16,859 nucleotides of DNA from RGIG5612 sp963599255 (GCA_963599255.1 CAVBWS010000042.1:1-16859); one strand, 5' to 3'; positions 7,056 to 14,192 are shown, counted from the first letter of the stretch. A program made the numbers and translations. The notes: generated by a model not told the origin, from the sequence alone.

Positions 7056-7200
7056 GCTGTCGCAGGAATTCGGCCTGTCATTACTGCTGCAGCAAGAATA
7101 GTGAGGCTATTGCTGTTATAAACAATTCAGTCGGGAATTATTGATATCCCCGGGAGCGGGAGATTATTGCTATTGTAAAAATATCAGACGGCAGTTAATA
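7047..7200 (+). repeat. Degenerate direct repeat, ~56-57 bp period, three copies
   Basis: Cores GAGGTTATTGCTGT (7047-7060), GAGGCTATTGCTGT (7103-7116) and GAGATTATTGCTAT (7160-7173) are 56 and 57 bp apart. Each is followed about 5-10 bp later by an AT-TC(A)G-CGG-like block (AATTCGG, AATTCAGTCGG, ATATCAGACGG). The rest of each unit has diverged. No continuous reading frame explains the periodicity. Confidence 0.6.
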
Positions 7201-7337
7201 TGTTCCGGTACCGACGCGGATATAACGCGTATATCTTGCCGCATGCATTTCATCCGGCGTATAACGCTTTGCAAAATGAAGCAAATAAGTAACCGGGCAT
7301 GCAGAACATCACACAATAAGGGGAGCAAACCAGAGCC

Positions 7338-7871
7338 ATGAACTATATATATCATTATGACTCACCCATAGGTAAGATTACATTCGCCGGTGACGGTGAA
7401 AAGCTGACGGGACTTTGGCTGCACGGACAGAAATATTTCGCGGACACTCTCAAGGGTGAAACTGCCGAGCAAATGCTGCCGATATTCAAGGAAACTATAA
7501 GGTGGCTGGACATTTATTTCAGCGGCCAGGCTCCCGACTTCACGCCGCCGCTTTTGATAAACACAACGCCATTTCGCAGGGAAGTCTGGGAGATCTTACT
7601 GACAATTCCTTACGGGCAAACAATGACTTATGGCGAGATCGCGCAGATAATCGCTGAAAGGAAGGGACTTGTCCGAATGCCTGCCCAGGCGGTAGGCGGG
7701 GCGGTGGGCCATAATCCTATATCATTGATCATCCCCTGCCACCGCGTCGTGGGCGCGAACGGAAGTCTCACAGGTTACGCCGGCGGCATTGACAAAAAAA
7801 TAAAACTCCTTACACTGGAGAAGGTGAACATGACAAAACTGTTCGTGCCTAAGAAGGGCACGGCACTGTGA
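7338..7871 (+). CDS. ogt: Methylated-DNA--[protein]-cysteine S-methyltransferase (Ogt-type)
   Basis: A suicide DNA-repair enzyme that moves the alkyl group of O6-alkylguanine (or O4-alkylthymine) in DNA onto its own cysteine. Seen: 177 aa. The N-terminal domain begins with YDSPIGKITFAG. The C-terminal domain has VWEILLTIPYGQTMTYGEIA, then QAVGGAVGHNPI, and the active-site PCHRVVG with Cys134. The residue before AVGG is Gln (Q117), where E. coli Ogt and human MGMT have the 'arginine finger'. I recall Gln here in other clostridial Ogts, so it is probably a subgroup trait. AAGGGGAG at 7318-7325 is a strong ribosome site but sits 12 nt from the ATG, rather far. It precedes an ABC transporter gene by 10 bp, so the two are likely cotranscribed. 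Confidence 0.93.
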   Translation: MNYIYHYDSPIGKITFAGDGEKLTGLWLHGQKYFADTLKGETAEQMLPIFKETIRWLDIYFSGQAPDFTPPLLINTTPFRREVWEILLTIPYGQTMTYGEIAQIIAERKGLVRMPAQAVGGAVGHNPISLIIPCHRVVGANGSLTGYAGGIDKKIKLLTLEKVNMTKLFVPKKGTAL

Positions 7872-7881
7872 AAGGATATAT

Positions 7882-9624
7882 ATGAAGAATTACAAAGACA
7901 AATCAGAAATGCAGATCTTTTTATCATACTTTAAACCGCACAAAGGTCTGTTTATTCTGGATATGGTGTGTGCGTTATTGATCGCCTTGATCGATCTGGC
8001 ATTTCCTGTCGTTTCGCGCTGGTGCATGTACACCCTGCTTCCGCAAAATGTCTGGGGAACCTTCTGGGCTGTGATGCTTGTGATTTTTGCAGCTTATATT
8101 CTCAGATCGATCTGTACATATATGATATGGTACTGGGGACACAGCTTCGGAGTCCGCGTAGAGACGGATATCAGGCGGGATCTGTTCCGCCATATTCAGG
8201 GATTGAGCTGTGATTATTTCGACAATCAGCGCGTGGGACAGCTCATGAGCCGGTTAACAACGGACCTATTCGACGTTACAGAACTGGCCCATCATGGTCC
8301 GGAGGATGTGTTCATAGCATTTTCAACGATCGTGGGAGCATTGATCGTTATGTTTAGTATCCAGTGGCGGCTGGCCCTGGTTCTGGCAATCATGATACCT
8401 ATATTTCTGGCCATAACCTGGAAATGCAGGGATGCCATGGTAGTAAGCTCCAGAAATGTGAAGAAGGCCACGGCATCTATAAATACGGATTTTGAATCCG
8501 GGCTGTCTGGTATCCGTACAGCCAAAGCATTTGCAAATGAAGGCTTCGAGCTGAACAAATTTGACCGCGCCAATTTAAGCTATCGAGATGCCAAATATCA
8601 ATATTACAAGGCAATGGCCAGGTTCAATTCTGTCATGGAATTCTTCCTGTGCATCCTGTCAGTCGTAGTTATTGCTCTCGGAGGTGCCCTGATCATGAAG
8701 GATCAGCTTACCATCATTGATCTGATCACCTTCAGTCTGTATATTACAACATTTGTTGCTCCTATCAGAAGACTGTCGGTTACTGCCGAGCTGATAGCAA
8801 ACGGAACGGCAGGACTGCATCGCTTCACAGAACTGATGAAGATCGAACCATCACTGACAGATTCTCCGAAGGCACTTAATCTGTCTGATGTCCAGGGCGG
8901 AGTGGATATTCAGGATGTTTCTTTCGATTATCAGCCCGGCAGACTGGTGCTTAACAACGTGTCACTGTCAATCAAGCCCGGGGAAATGGTTGCCCTGGTG
9001 GGTCCGTCCGGCGGCGGTAAGACCACCCTCAGTCAGTTGATCCCGCGATTTTATGATGTAAGCAGCGGCAGCATTCTTATTGACGGACATGATGTGCGTG
9101 ACGTAACTCAGGATTCACTGCATCAGAATGTGGGAGTTGTGTCCCAGGATGTATTCCTCTTCGCAGACAGCGTTGCCGAAAATATTCGTTACGGCAGACT
9201 GGACGCCACCATGGAGGAGGTAATAGAGGCAGCCAAACTGGCTGAGATCTATGATGACGTTATGGCAATGCCGGAGGGGTTTAACACAAATGTAGGTGAA
9301 AGGGGCGTTCTTCTGTCGGGAGGACAGAAGCAGCGTATCTCAATCGCACGTATTTTCTTAAAGAACCCGCCGATCTTAATCCTGGATGAAGCTACTTCTG
9401 CCCTGGACAGCGTAACAGAAGCTAAGATCCAGAAAACATTTGAAAAATTATCGGTGGGCCGAACCACGATCGCCATTGCCCACAGATTGTCCACGGTTAA
9501 GAACGCAGACAGGATAGCCGTTATCGATAACGGACGGATCATAGAACTGGGATCTCATGATGAACTGATGAAATTAGACGGAGAGTATGCGGCACTGGTG
9601 AAGACCCAGACATTAAAAAAATAG
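7882..9624 (+). CDS. ABC exporter half-transporter (fused permease and ATPase)
   Basis: 580 aa, the usual length of an MsbA/LmrA-type half-transporter that works as a dimer in the plasma membrane. Seen: a six-helix exporter membrane domain at about 20-310. The ATPase domain then has Walker A GPSGGGKT (374-381), Q-loop Gln422, signature LSGGQ (478-482), Walker B ILILDE (498-503), the D-loop SALD and switch His534, so ATP hydrolysis should be intact. AAAGGA at 7871-7876 supports the ATG. Substrate: not deducible. The general family includes lipid, drug and peptide exporters. Only one half-transporter gene is present, which suggests a homodimer. It sits 10 bp after ogt and ends at a terminator. 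Confidence 0.92.
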   Translation: MKNYKDKSEMQIFLSYFKPHKGLFILDMVCALLIALIDLAFPVVSRWCMYTLLPQNVWGTFWAVMLVIFAAYILRSICTYMIWYWGHSFGVRVETDIRRDLFRHIQGLSCDYFDNQRVGQLMSRLTTDLFDVTELAHHGPEDVFIAFSTIVGALIVMFSIQWRLALVLAIMIPIFLAITWKCRDAMVVSSRNVKKATASINTDFESGLSGIRTAKAFANEGFELNKFDRANLSYRDAKYQYYKAMARFNSVMEFFLCILSVVVIALGGALIMKDQLTIIDLITFSLYITTFVAPIRRLSVTAELIANGTAGLHRFTELMKIEPSLTDSPKALNLSDVQGGVDIQDVSFDYQPGRLVLNNVSLSIKPGEMVALVGPSGGGKTTLSQLIPRFYDVSSGSILIDGHDVRDVTQDSLHQNVGVVSQDVFLFADSVAENIRYGRLDATMEEVIEAAKLAEIYDDVMAMPEGFNTNVGERGVLLSGGQKQRISIARIFLKNPPILILDEATSALDSVTEAKIQKTFEKLSVGRTTIAIAHRLSTVKNADRIAVIDNGRIIELGSHDELMKLDGEYAALVKTQTLKK

Positions 9625-9697
9625 CCGCTGCATAGAGCAACAGCTATCTTAAATATAATAGGAAACTTGTGGCAAGCTATCTCGCTTGATACAAATC

Positions 9698-9741
9698 TCC
9701 CGGCGTGTAATTTTTGATTTCAGAAGAATTACACGCCGGGA
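9698..9741. terminator. Bidirectional terminator between converging genes
   Basis: A perfect 15-bp stem (9698-9712 with 9727-9741, core CCCGGCGTGTAATT and its complement) closes a 14-nt loop. Rightward it runs into ATTTACTTTA, and leftward (complement) into ATTTGT. It lies between the converging ABC transporter and secreted-protein genes and can serve both. Confidence 0.85.
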
Positions 9742-9759
9742 TTTACTTTACATCAGGGA

Positions 9760-10614
9760 TTATTCTGCGTAATCTGCCAGGTCAAGTCCTGCGATGCTGC
9801 CTACAGTGCAGTTGCCCTCAGCGTCCTTGCTGATCACAACTATTGCCAGTCCGGAAGCAGGTTCAGCTGTTACTGATGTTGCCTTGCATAAAACTGCATA
9901 ATTGGTAACTGAGTCAGTCTGCTGCAGAGCGATCTCTGCGATAGGTCCGTATGAAACTCCCAGAAGATCCTTAGTTGCAGCTGCAAATGCCTTAACTGTA
10001 TCTTCTGAGATCTGGCTCTGTGTTACAGAAGCCTCAGAAGCTTCTGCGTCAGCAGTGGTTTCATCTGTTGTTTCTGCTTTAGCGTCATCTGAAGCGTTGT
10101 CAGCAGTCTCATCATAATTCTTTACTTCATAACGTGTATCTGTAACTGTCCAACCGCCGGCTAACTGCTCAAAATTAATGTCTGATGTTTCTTCAACATA
10201 TTTGCTGAGATCAATTGCCTTAACGGATGTAAGGGAAACGTTGCCTTCAAGATCCTGGTAAACAACAGCAACAGCCCATGTTGACACGCCGTCGATATCT
10301 GCCTGGCCCAGGAATGCGTAATTAGTGCCGGATACAACCTGTGATCCTAATAAGGCAACGCCTGAGAATGACTGATCAGATCCTTCAATTGCTTTCTGAA
10401 GGATACCGTCTTCCTCTTCTGTGAGGTATCCGATGCCGGCACTTGGGATTGACTTCCATTCGCCAAGATCCTTAGTTACGACTGTTGAATCAACTGCGGC
10501 TGAAGCAGTTTCAGTATTTTCAACTGCTGTAGTTTCAGCTGCACTTACTGAAAGTGCCGATGCAGCTGTCATTGCTGAGCATAATACAATAGCTGCGAAT
10601 TTTTTTGCTTTCAT
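9760..10614 (-). CDS. Secreted protein with two cystatin-like repeat domains
   Basis: 284 aa. Seen: a signal peptide (basic KAKK, hydrophobic core, cleavage at about Ala25/26 in SVSAAE) with no lipobox or wall anchor, so it is probably released. Two related domains follow: about 66-141 and about 205-284. Both read as helix, then VTNY or VSGTNY strand, then a strand with AVAVV or AIVVI, then GN, and end in IDLSKYVEE / LDLADYAE. Domain 1 contains QVVSGTNYAFLG (92-103), very like the QVVAG-x-NY hairpin of cystatins. A Thr/Glu/Asp/Ala-rich acidic linker (about 165-200) joins them. The ribosome site GGAG (rc of 10623-10626) fits the ATG at 10614. Function unknown: protease inhibition is only a suggestion from the fold motif. 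It ends at the shared terminator. Confidence 0.8.
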   Translation of the reverse strand: MKAKKFAAIVLCSAMTAASALSVSAAETTAVENTETASAAVDSTVVTKDLGEWKSIPSAGIGYLTEEEDGILQKAIEGSDQSFSGVALLGSQVVSGTNYAFLGQADIDGVSTWAVAVVYQDLEGNVSLTSVKAIDLSKYVEETSDINFEQLAGGWTVTDTRYEVKNYDETADNASDDAKAETTDETTADAEASEASVTQSQISEDTVKAFAAATKDLLGVSYGPIAEIALQQTDSVTNYAVLCKATSVTAEPASGLAIVVISKDAEGNCTVGSIAGLDLADYAE

Positions 10615-10660
10615 TTTAATTTCTCCTTTTTATTTATAGCTGCGAAGATGTTGTCTGTCC

Positions 10661-10689
10661 ATAATATAAAGCCATTTAAGCGGTGTAGT
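10661..10689 (-). promoter_or_regulatory. Possible promoter of the secreted-protein gene
   Basis: On the complement, TATTAT (10661-10666) is a good -10 box, and ACTACA (10684-10689) is a poor -35 at 17 bp. The predicted start at about 10653 would give a leader of about 40 nt with the ribosome site GGAG inside it. Weak -35 match, so low confidence. Confidence 0.35.
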
Positions 10690-10829
10690 TGCTGTTTATC
10701 TTATTGTCATCAAACAAGCGAAATTCCCGCTCGCTGGTATATACGATTGACAACTTGACCGCGGCTAATTTTTATGTGCGCAATATATCATTAAATGCAG
10801 CATTTGCCTAATGAAAAAAATGTGAACAA

Positions 10830-11609
10830 TTACGAGCGGTCACGCCTTACGATATAGTAAACTAAAGTACCGACGATGCAGGCCAATGCGATCCACTGAC
10901 TTGTGGAAAATGGTCCCCAGATGCCGCGAATGGTATCGCCGCGCAGAAACTCATCGAAGAAACGTATGATGCCGTAGGCAAGCAGATAGAGAGGTGTCAG
11001 CGCATAGCGGTCTGAAAATTTCAGGAACAATCTGATCAGCAGCGCACAGAGAGCCAATTCTAAGACGGCCTCCAGTATCTGTACCGGAAATCTCGGAAAA
11101 TCTGCAATATGGTCGCTGATCCCCGGGTTGATCTGATCCTTAGTATATTGAATCGCAAATATCCCGTGATATTCGATGCCGTAGCAACAGCCTCCCAGAG
11201 CGCACCCTATCCTTCCAAAGGCATGAACCAGAGGAAAGGCACAGCATGAGGCGTTAAGATAAAGTCTTGAATTCAATCCGGAGACCTTGCAGCAGATCAG
11301 CACAGATAAAATTGCGCCGAATAATCCGCCGTAAAATACCATGCCTGAGGAGGCATTTAAAAATGCTGTCAGAAAGCTCTGCACATCGTAGATGTCGCCG
11401 GAGTATTTGTCTGCGAAATCGGGGAGCCCCACTATGAAGAACAGAAGATGAGCGCCGATAAACATGCCGATCACAGCGCATACAGCGCAGCCTGCCATGC
11501 CGGTGGTCAGCCCTGAAACCCTGCGTACAAGGAAATATATAAGAACGCCGGCTGCGATTATGCCGATGCATCCTAATATTGTATATGGATTAGTTAATAT
11601 ACCTGCCAT
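10830..11609 (-). CDS. lgt: Prolipoprotein diacylglyceryl transferase family (Lgt)
   Basis: A polytopic membrane enzyme that moves diacylglycerol from phosphatidylglycerol to the lipobox cysteine of prolipoproteins. Seen: about 7 hydrophobic segments. The Lgt signature HAFGRIGCALGGCCYG is present (His129 with Arg133, numbered from the ATG at 11609). So are an FYGGLFGAIL stretch (92-101), a PVQILEA segment matching the family P-x-Q-x-x-E-A, and RFFDEFLRGD (216-225). The ATG at 11609 (259 aa) is chosen over an in-frame TTG at 11618 because the promoter -10 box overlaps that TTG. There is no Shine-Dalgarno, consistent with a leaderless mRNA. At 259 aa it is slightly short. Whether it is the main Lgt or a paralogue cannot be told here. 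Confidence 0.82.
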   Translation of the reverse strand: MAGILTNPYTILGCIGIIAAGVLIYFLVRRVSGLTTGMAGCAVCAVIGMFIGAHLLFFIVGLPDFADKYSGDIYDVQSFLTAFLNASSGMVFYGGLFGAILSVLICCKVSGLNSRLYLNASCCAFPLVHAFGRIGCALGGCCYGIEYHGIFAIQYTKDQINPGISDHIADFPRFPVQILEAVLELALCALLIRLFLKFSDRYALTPLYLLAYGIIRFFDEFLRGDTIRGIWGPFSTSQWIALACIVGTLVYYIVRRDRS

Positions 11610-11616
11610 AGGAATC

Positions 11617-11645
11617 AATATAACAAAACGGGCATTTCATTGCAA
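11617..11645 (-). promoter_or_regulatory. lgt promoter, leaderless
   Basis: On the complement: -35 TTGCAA (11640-11645), 17-bp spacer, -10 TATATT (11617-11622), then 7 bases to the lgt ATG (11607-11609). Transcription would start at or within a base or two of the ATG, which explains the missing ribosome site. The -35 hexamer is self-complementary and is also used by the divergent promoter. Confidence 0.65.
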
Positions 11646-11669
11646 GCAGACAAGGGGGTGTGCTATAAT
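11640..11669 (+). promoter_or_regulatory. Promoter of the sua5 operon, extended -10
   Basis: -10 TATAAT at 11664-11669 is preceded by TGC (11661-11663), an extended -10. The -35 TTGCAA (11640-11645) lies 18 bp away. The predicted start is near 11676, about 108 nt before the sua5 start. The -35 box is the same six bases as that of the lgt promoter on the other strand. Confidence 0.75.
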
Positions 11670-11690
11670 TCCTTAAGCATTTGGATGCAG

Positions 11691-11770
11691 CAGGAAACTT
11701 CGTTCCTGTTATAAAACGAACTGCGGGAAGTTAAGACCCTGCGCTGGGCGGGAGAAACTTACCGGCAGGA
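11691..11770 (+). promoter_or_regulatory. Structured 5' leader of the sua5 operon
   Basis: Three short hairpins in a row lie in the leader: CAGGAA/TTCCTG (11691-11696, 11703-11708), GCGGG/CCCTGC with a bulge (11723-11727, 11737-11742), and GCTGG/CCGGC (11743-11747, 11762-11766). The last ends directly against the only ribosome-site-like sequence, AGGA (11767-11770). It could regulate translation of the first gene. It matches no riboswitch I can name and is not a tRNA. Confidence 0.35.
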
Positions 11771-11783
11771 ATTTTCTTGTGCA

Positions 11784-12449
11784 ATGAGAAACGTGATGAA
11801 TACAGAGATCATTAAAATAAATAAAAATGATACAGTTAAGGCAGCTCAAAGGGCGGCCGAAGTTCTGAAAAAAGGCGGCATTGCGGCATTTCCTACGGAT
11901 ACGGTCTACGGCCTGGGAGCGGTTTATTCAGACGCACAGGCAGTAAGAAAAGTATTTGCAGCCAAGGGAAGGCCTGAGAACAAGCCCCTAAGTCTGCTGG
12001 TTTCTTCACCTGATCAGGTGGCACGAATAGCAGAGAACATTCCTGACTGCGCTTACAAATTAATGGACCGTTTCTGGCCGGGAGCACTGACGCTGATATT
12101 TAAGAAACAGAAGGATGCCTACGTTCCCGAAGAGGTAACGGCAGGGGCAGATACCATAGGTTTCAGAATGCCGGATTTTGAACTGACCAGGCAGATCATC
12201 TCACTGGCTGATTCACCCCTAGCAGCGCCATCTGCCAATATTTCCGGCAAACGCAGCGCATCAGATGCATCAGAAGCTATTGAAGACCTGAATGGCAGGG
12301 TGGATATGATCTTAGACGGCGGCGCGTGTCAGGTGGGAATATCATCCACCGTGCTGGACATGAGCGGTAAGGATTACAGGATCTTAAGAGAAGGAACCGT
12401 GACCCGGGCGATGATAGAGGAAGTTATCGGCAGGAAGGTGAGCGGCTGA
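11784..12449 (+). CDS. ywlC: L-threonylcarbamoyladenylate synthase (YrdC/Sua5 family)
   Basis: Makes threonylcarbamoyl-AMP from threonine, bicarbonate and ATP, the first step of the universal t6A37 tRNA modification. The product goes to the TsaBD(E) complex in the cytoplasm. Seen: 221 aa, the single-domain YrdC/TsaC size, without the extra C-terminal Sua5 domain that makes Bacillus YwlC about 345 aa. Conserved blocks are KKGGIAAFPTDTVYGLGA (about 29-46), KGRPENKPLSLLV, SAPSANISGKRSA and GISSTVLDMSG. The ATG at 11784 has only a distant AGGA (13 nt), and a second ATG at 11796 is possible. First gene of the cluster, 66 bp before the phosphatase-like gene, as in the ywlC-ywlE arrangement of Bacillus. 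Confidence 0.93.
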   Translation: MRNVMNTEIIKINKNDTVKAAQRAAEVLKKGGIAAFPTDTVYGLGAVYSDAQAVRKVFAAKGRPENKPLSLLVSSPDQVARIAENIPDCAYKLMDRFWPGALTLIFKKQKDAYVPEEVTAGADTIGFRMPDFELTRQIISLADSPLAAPSANISGKRSASDASEAIEDLNGRVDMILDGGACQVGISSTVLDMSGKDYRILREGTVTRAMIEEVIGRKVSG

Positions 12450-12515
12450 GAAGGTATCCTTGGTTAATCGTGTCATGCCTTACATGCAGGGATATGAGGA
12501 TTTAAAATATATAAT

Positions 12516-12983
12516 ATGAGATTTAGAACTATTATTTTTTTAGAAGAAGACGGAACCGGGCTGAGTCCCTACGCGGAAGTGCTGTTGGCTCAGAAGCTGC
12601 AGATGCAGGGCATATGGGGATTCGATGTCTATTCCAGGGGCAATGTGGTGCTCTTTCCGGAGCCTGCCAATCAGAAGATTCAGGAGCTGGCCAAACGAAG
12701 GGGAACGTCGCTGTCCGGATACAGAGCCATGCCTCTTACCGGTGATGAATTCGCTGATGATACGCTGATACTTACATTCGATGCAGCCAGCAAGCAGAAT
12801 ATATATGAGAGATTCCCTAATGCGGTCAATGTATACATGCTGCGGGAATTCGTGGGAGAGGCCGGAGATATTAAGCTGCCGGTAGGCGGCCGCATTGAAG
12901 AATATGAGGCAGTGTGCGCCGTTGTGGACAGAGTTACGGATCGGCTTATTGATAAGCTTATAGATCGTGATGAGACGCTGTAA
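12516..12983 (+). CDS. Catalytically dead low-molecular-weight phosphatase homologue (YwlE-like)
   Basis: 155 aa, normal LMW-PTP length. Aligning the N-terminus with the family P-loop (VCTGNTCRSPMAEALL), this protein reads LEEDGTGLSPYAEVLL (9-24). The nucleophile Cys is Glu and the P-loop Arg is Leu, while SP-AE is kept. Near the C-terminus the general-acid motif DI-x-DPFGG is DIKLPVGG (117-124), with the Asp replaced by Leu. Fold markers such as DTLILTFD, VYMLREFVGE and the final helix are intact, and the frame is open throughout. So the gene is maintained but the product should not hydrolyse phosphate by the known mechanism. Position between ywlC and rpiB suggests descent from the protein-arginine phosphatase YwlE. 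A binding or regulatory role is inferred. GAGGA at 12496-12500 is 15 nt from the ATG, unusually far. Confidence 0.85.
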   Translation: MRFRTIIFLEEDGTGLSPYAEVLLAQKLQMQGIWGFDVYSRGNVVLFPEPANQKIQELAKRRGTSLSGYRAMPLTGDEFADDTLILTFDAASKQNIYERFPNAVNVYMLREFVGEAGDIKLPVGGRIEEYEAVCAVVDRVTDRLIDKLIDRDETL

Positions 12984-13092
12984 TATGCAGATTCGAGTTG
13001 AGTACGCGTGCCGTGAACCTCGGCGTGCAGCCGCTGTTCGGAAACGTCTACGTAAAAAATAGTGCCGGTATATCGGCAGAAAGGGAATATAA

Positions 13093-13521
13093 ATGATAGC
13101 AGTAGGAAGTGACCATGCAGGTTATGAGCTGAAGAATCAGCTGATAGAACATTTGAAGAACAGAGGATATGAGGTTAAGGACTACGGAACTTACAGCGAG
13201 GAGTCCTGCGATTACCCGGATTATGCCCAGAAGGTGGCAAATGCTGTCGCTGCCGGTGAGGCGCAGCAGGGACTCTTAGTATGCGGCACAGGAATCGGCA
13301 TGAGCATAGCAGCTAACAAGGTCAAGGGAATCCGCGCAGCGGTATTAAGCGACGAATTCTCGGCAGAGGCCACCAGAAGCCATAATGATGCCAACATACT
13401 ATGCCTGGGAGCCAGGGTGGTAGATTATGCCAAGGCAGAAAAGCTTCTGGATATCTTCTTGGATACACCATTTTCCGCTGAGGAGAAGCATATAAGAAGA
13501 ATATCCAAGATCGAAGGCTGA
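13093..13521 (+). CDS. rpiB: Ribose-5-phosphate isomerase B
   Basis: Interconverts ribose 5-phosphate and ribulose 5-phosphate in the pentose phosphate pathway (the LacA/RpiB family also includes allose- and galactose-6-phosphate isomerases). Seen: 142 aa, full length. GSDHAGYELK at the N-terminus, YPDYA, CGTGIGMSIAANK with the catalytic Cys64, and SHNDANILCLGARVV with His97 are all intact. AAAGGGA at 13080-13086 supports the ATG. The gap of 109 bp after the phosphatase-like gene holds only short hairpins (for example TGCCG/CGGCA at 13063-13077) and no clear promoter or terminator. Its position matches ywlF in Bacillus. Confidence 0.95.
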   Translation: MIAVGSDHAGYELKNQLIEHLKNRGYEVKDYGTYSEESCDYPDYAQKVANAVAAGEAQQGLLVCGTGIGMSIAANKVKGIRAAVLSDEFSAEATRSHNDANILCLGARVVDYAKAEKLLDIFLDTPFSAEEKHIRRISKIEG

Positions 13522-13538
13522 TAACTTACGATAGGGAC

Positions 13539-13614
13539 ACATCGCAGCCGCGTGAAAAACAATAAGCAGGAGCACTCACGAAGACGGGATGCAGCCTCCT
13601 GCGGGTGACGATGT
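13539..13614 (+). other. Structured spacer between rpiB and comEB
   Basis: Nested inverted repeats: outer ACATCG (13539-13544) with CGATGT (13609-13614), inner GCAGGAG (13566-13572) with CTCCTGC (13596-13602). It is GC-richer than the AT-rich bases that follow. No T-tract follows, so it is not a canonical terminator. The remaining spacer (13615-13695) has no convincing promoter. Confidence 0.4.
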
Positions 13615-13695
13615 AATCATAAACGAAATCATTAAAAAGCACAGATTACGGAAGATATACAGTCATAAAGAACGAAAATAACAGGAGAGATCAAG

Positions 13696-14184
13696 ATGAG
13701 CAACAAGAGAATGGATTATATTAATTGGGATGAGTATTTTATGGGTGTTGCCCATTTGTCGGCCCTCAGGTCTAAGGATCCGTCCACCCAGGTCGGCGCG
13801 TGCATAGTAAGCCAGAACAATAAGATATTGTCTATGGGATATAATGGATTTCCTATCGGCTGCTCAGATGATGAATTTCCGTGGGAGAAGACGGATCAGA
13901 CTCCGGATCATAATAAATATCTGTATACGACCCACAGCGAATTGAATGCGATCCTTAATTACAGAGGCGGCAGTCTGGAGGGAACGAAGCTGTATGTTAC
14001 ACTGTTTCCGTGCAATGAGTGTGCCAAGGCCATTATTCAGGCAGGAATAAAGACGCTCATATATGACAGTGACAAATACGCTGACACGGCAGGGGTGATC
14101 GCATCTAAGAGAATGCTTGATGCAGCCGGAGTCGAATACAAACAATACAAAAAGAGCGGCAGACAGGTAGTCCTTGATCTGTAA
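13696..14184 (+). CDS. comEB: Deoxycytidylate (dCMP) deaminase, ComEB family
   Basis: A zinc enzyme that deaminates dCMP to dUMP, feeding thymidylate synthase. Seen: 162 aa. Zinc/catalytic motif THSELNAI has His80 and the proton-shuttle Glu82 (Ser instead of the commoner Ala between them). PCNECAK has Cys106 and Cys109. The STQVGACIV and MGYNGFP segments of the dCMP deaminase family are present. AGGAGA at 13683-13688 fits the ATG. The spacing from rpiB is 174 bp. The next gene follows within 8 bp, so those two are probably cotranscribed. Confidence 0.95.
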   Translation: MSNKRMDYINWDEYFMGVAHLSALRSKDPSTQVGACIVSQNNKILSMGYNGFPIGCSDDEFPWEKTDQTPDHNKYLYTTHSELNAILNYRGGSLEGTKLYVTLFPCNECAKAIIQAGIKTLIYDSDKYADTAGVIASKRMLDAAGVEYKQYKKSGRQVVLDL

Positions 14185-14192
14185 GATTGCAT

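Larger units (their letters stand above)
6573..7337. other. 765-bp AT-rich non-coding region with repeats and hairpins
   Basis: I see no convincing gene here. The longest open frame (66 codons, 7141-7341, +) has no ribosome site, atypical composition (Cys/Arg-rich) and overlaps ogt. What it does hold, listed separately, is two related palindromic hairpins (6616-6664, 6700-6748), a perfect palindrome (6838-6853), a long hairpin (6996-7055) and a three-copy degenerate repeat (7047-7200). A TATAAT at 6976-6981, with no good -35, could start transcription just before the long hairpin. If so, ogt would have a leader of about 350 nt. I find no better promoter close to ogt. Confidence 0.6.

Noticed and set aside
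7141..7341. 66-codon + strand open frame before ogt
   Set aside because: No ribosome site, Cys/Arg-rich composition, overlaps ogt and crosses a degenerate DNA repeat. Likely chance.
10748..10776. TTGACA (10748-10753) with TTTTAT at 17 bp, + strand promoter antisense to lgt
   Set aside because: -10 matches only 4 of 6 and no + strand gene follows. Could be chance in AT-rich DNA.
11691..11770. tRNA or known riboswitch in the sua5 leader
   Set aside because: No cloverleaf, no T-loop consensus, and no riboswitch core that I recognise.
12516..12983. Sequencing error explaining the lost phosphatase motifs
   Set aside because: The frame is open and collinear with the family before and after each changed position. 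Three separate substitutions would be needed.
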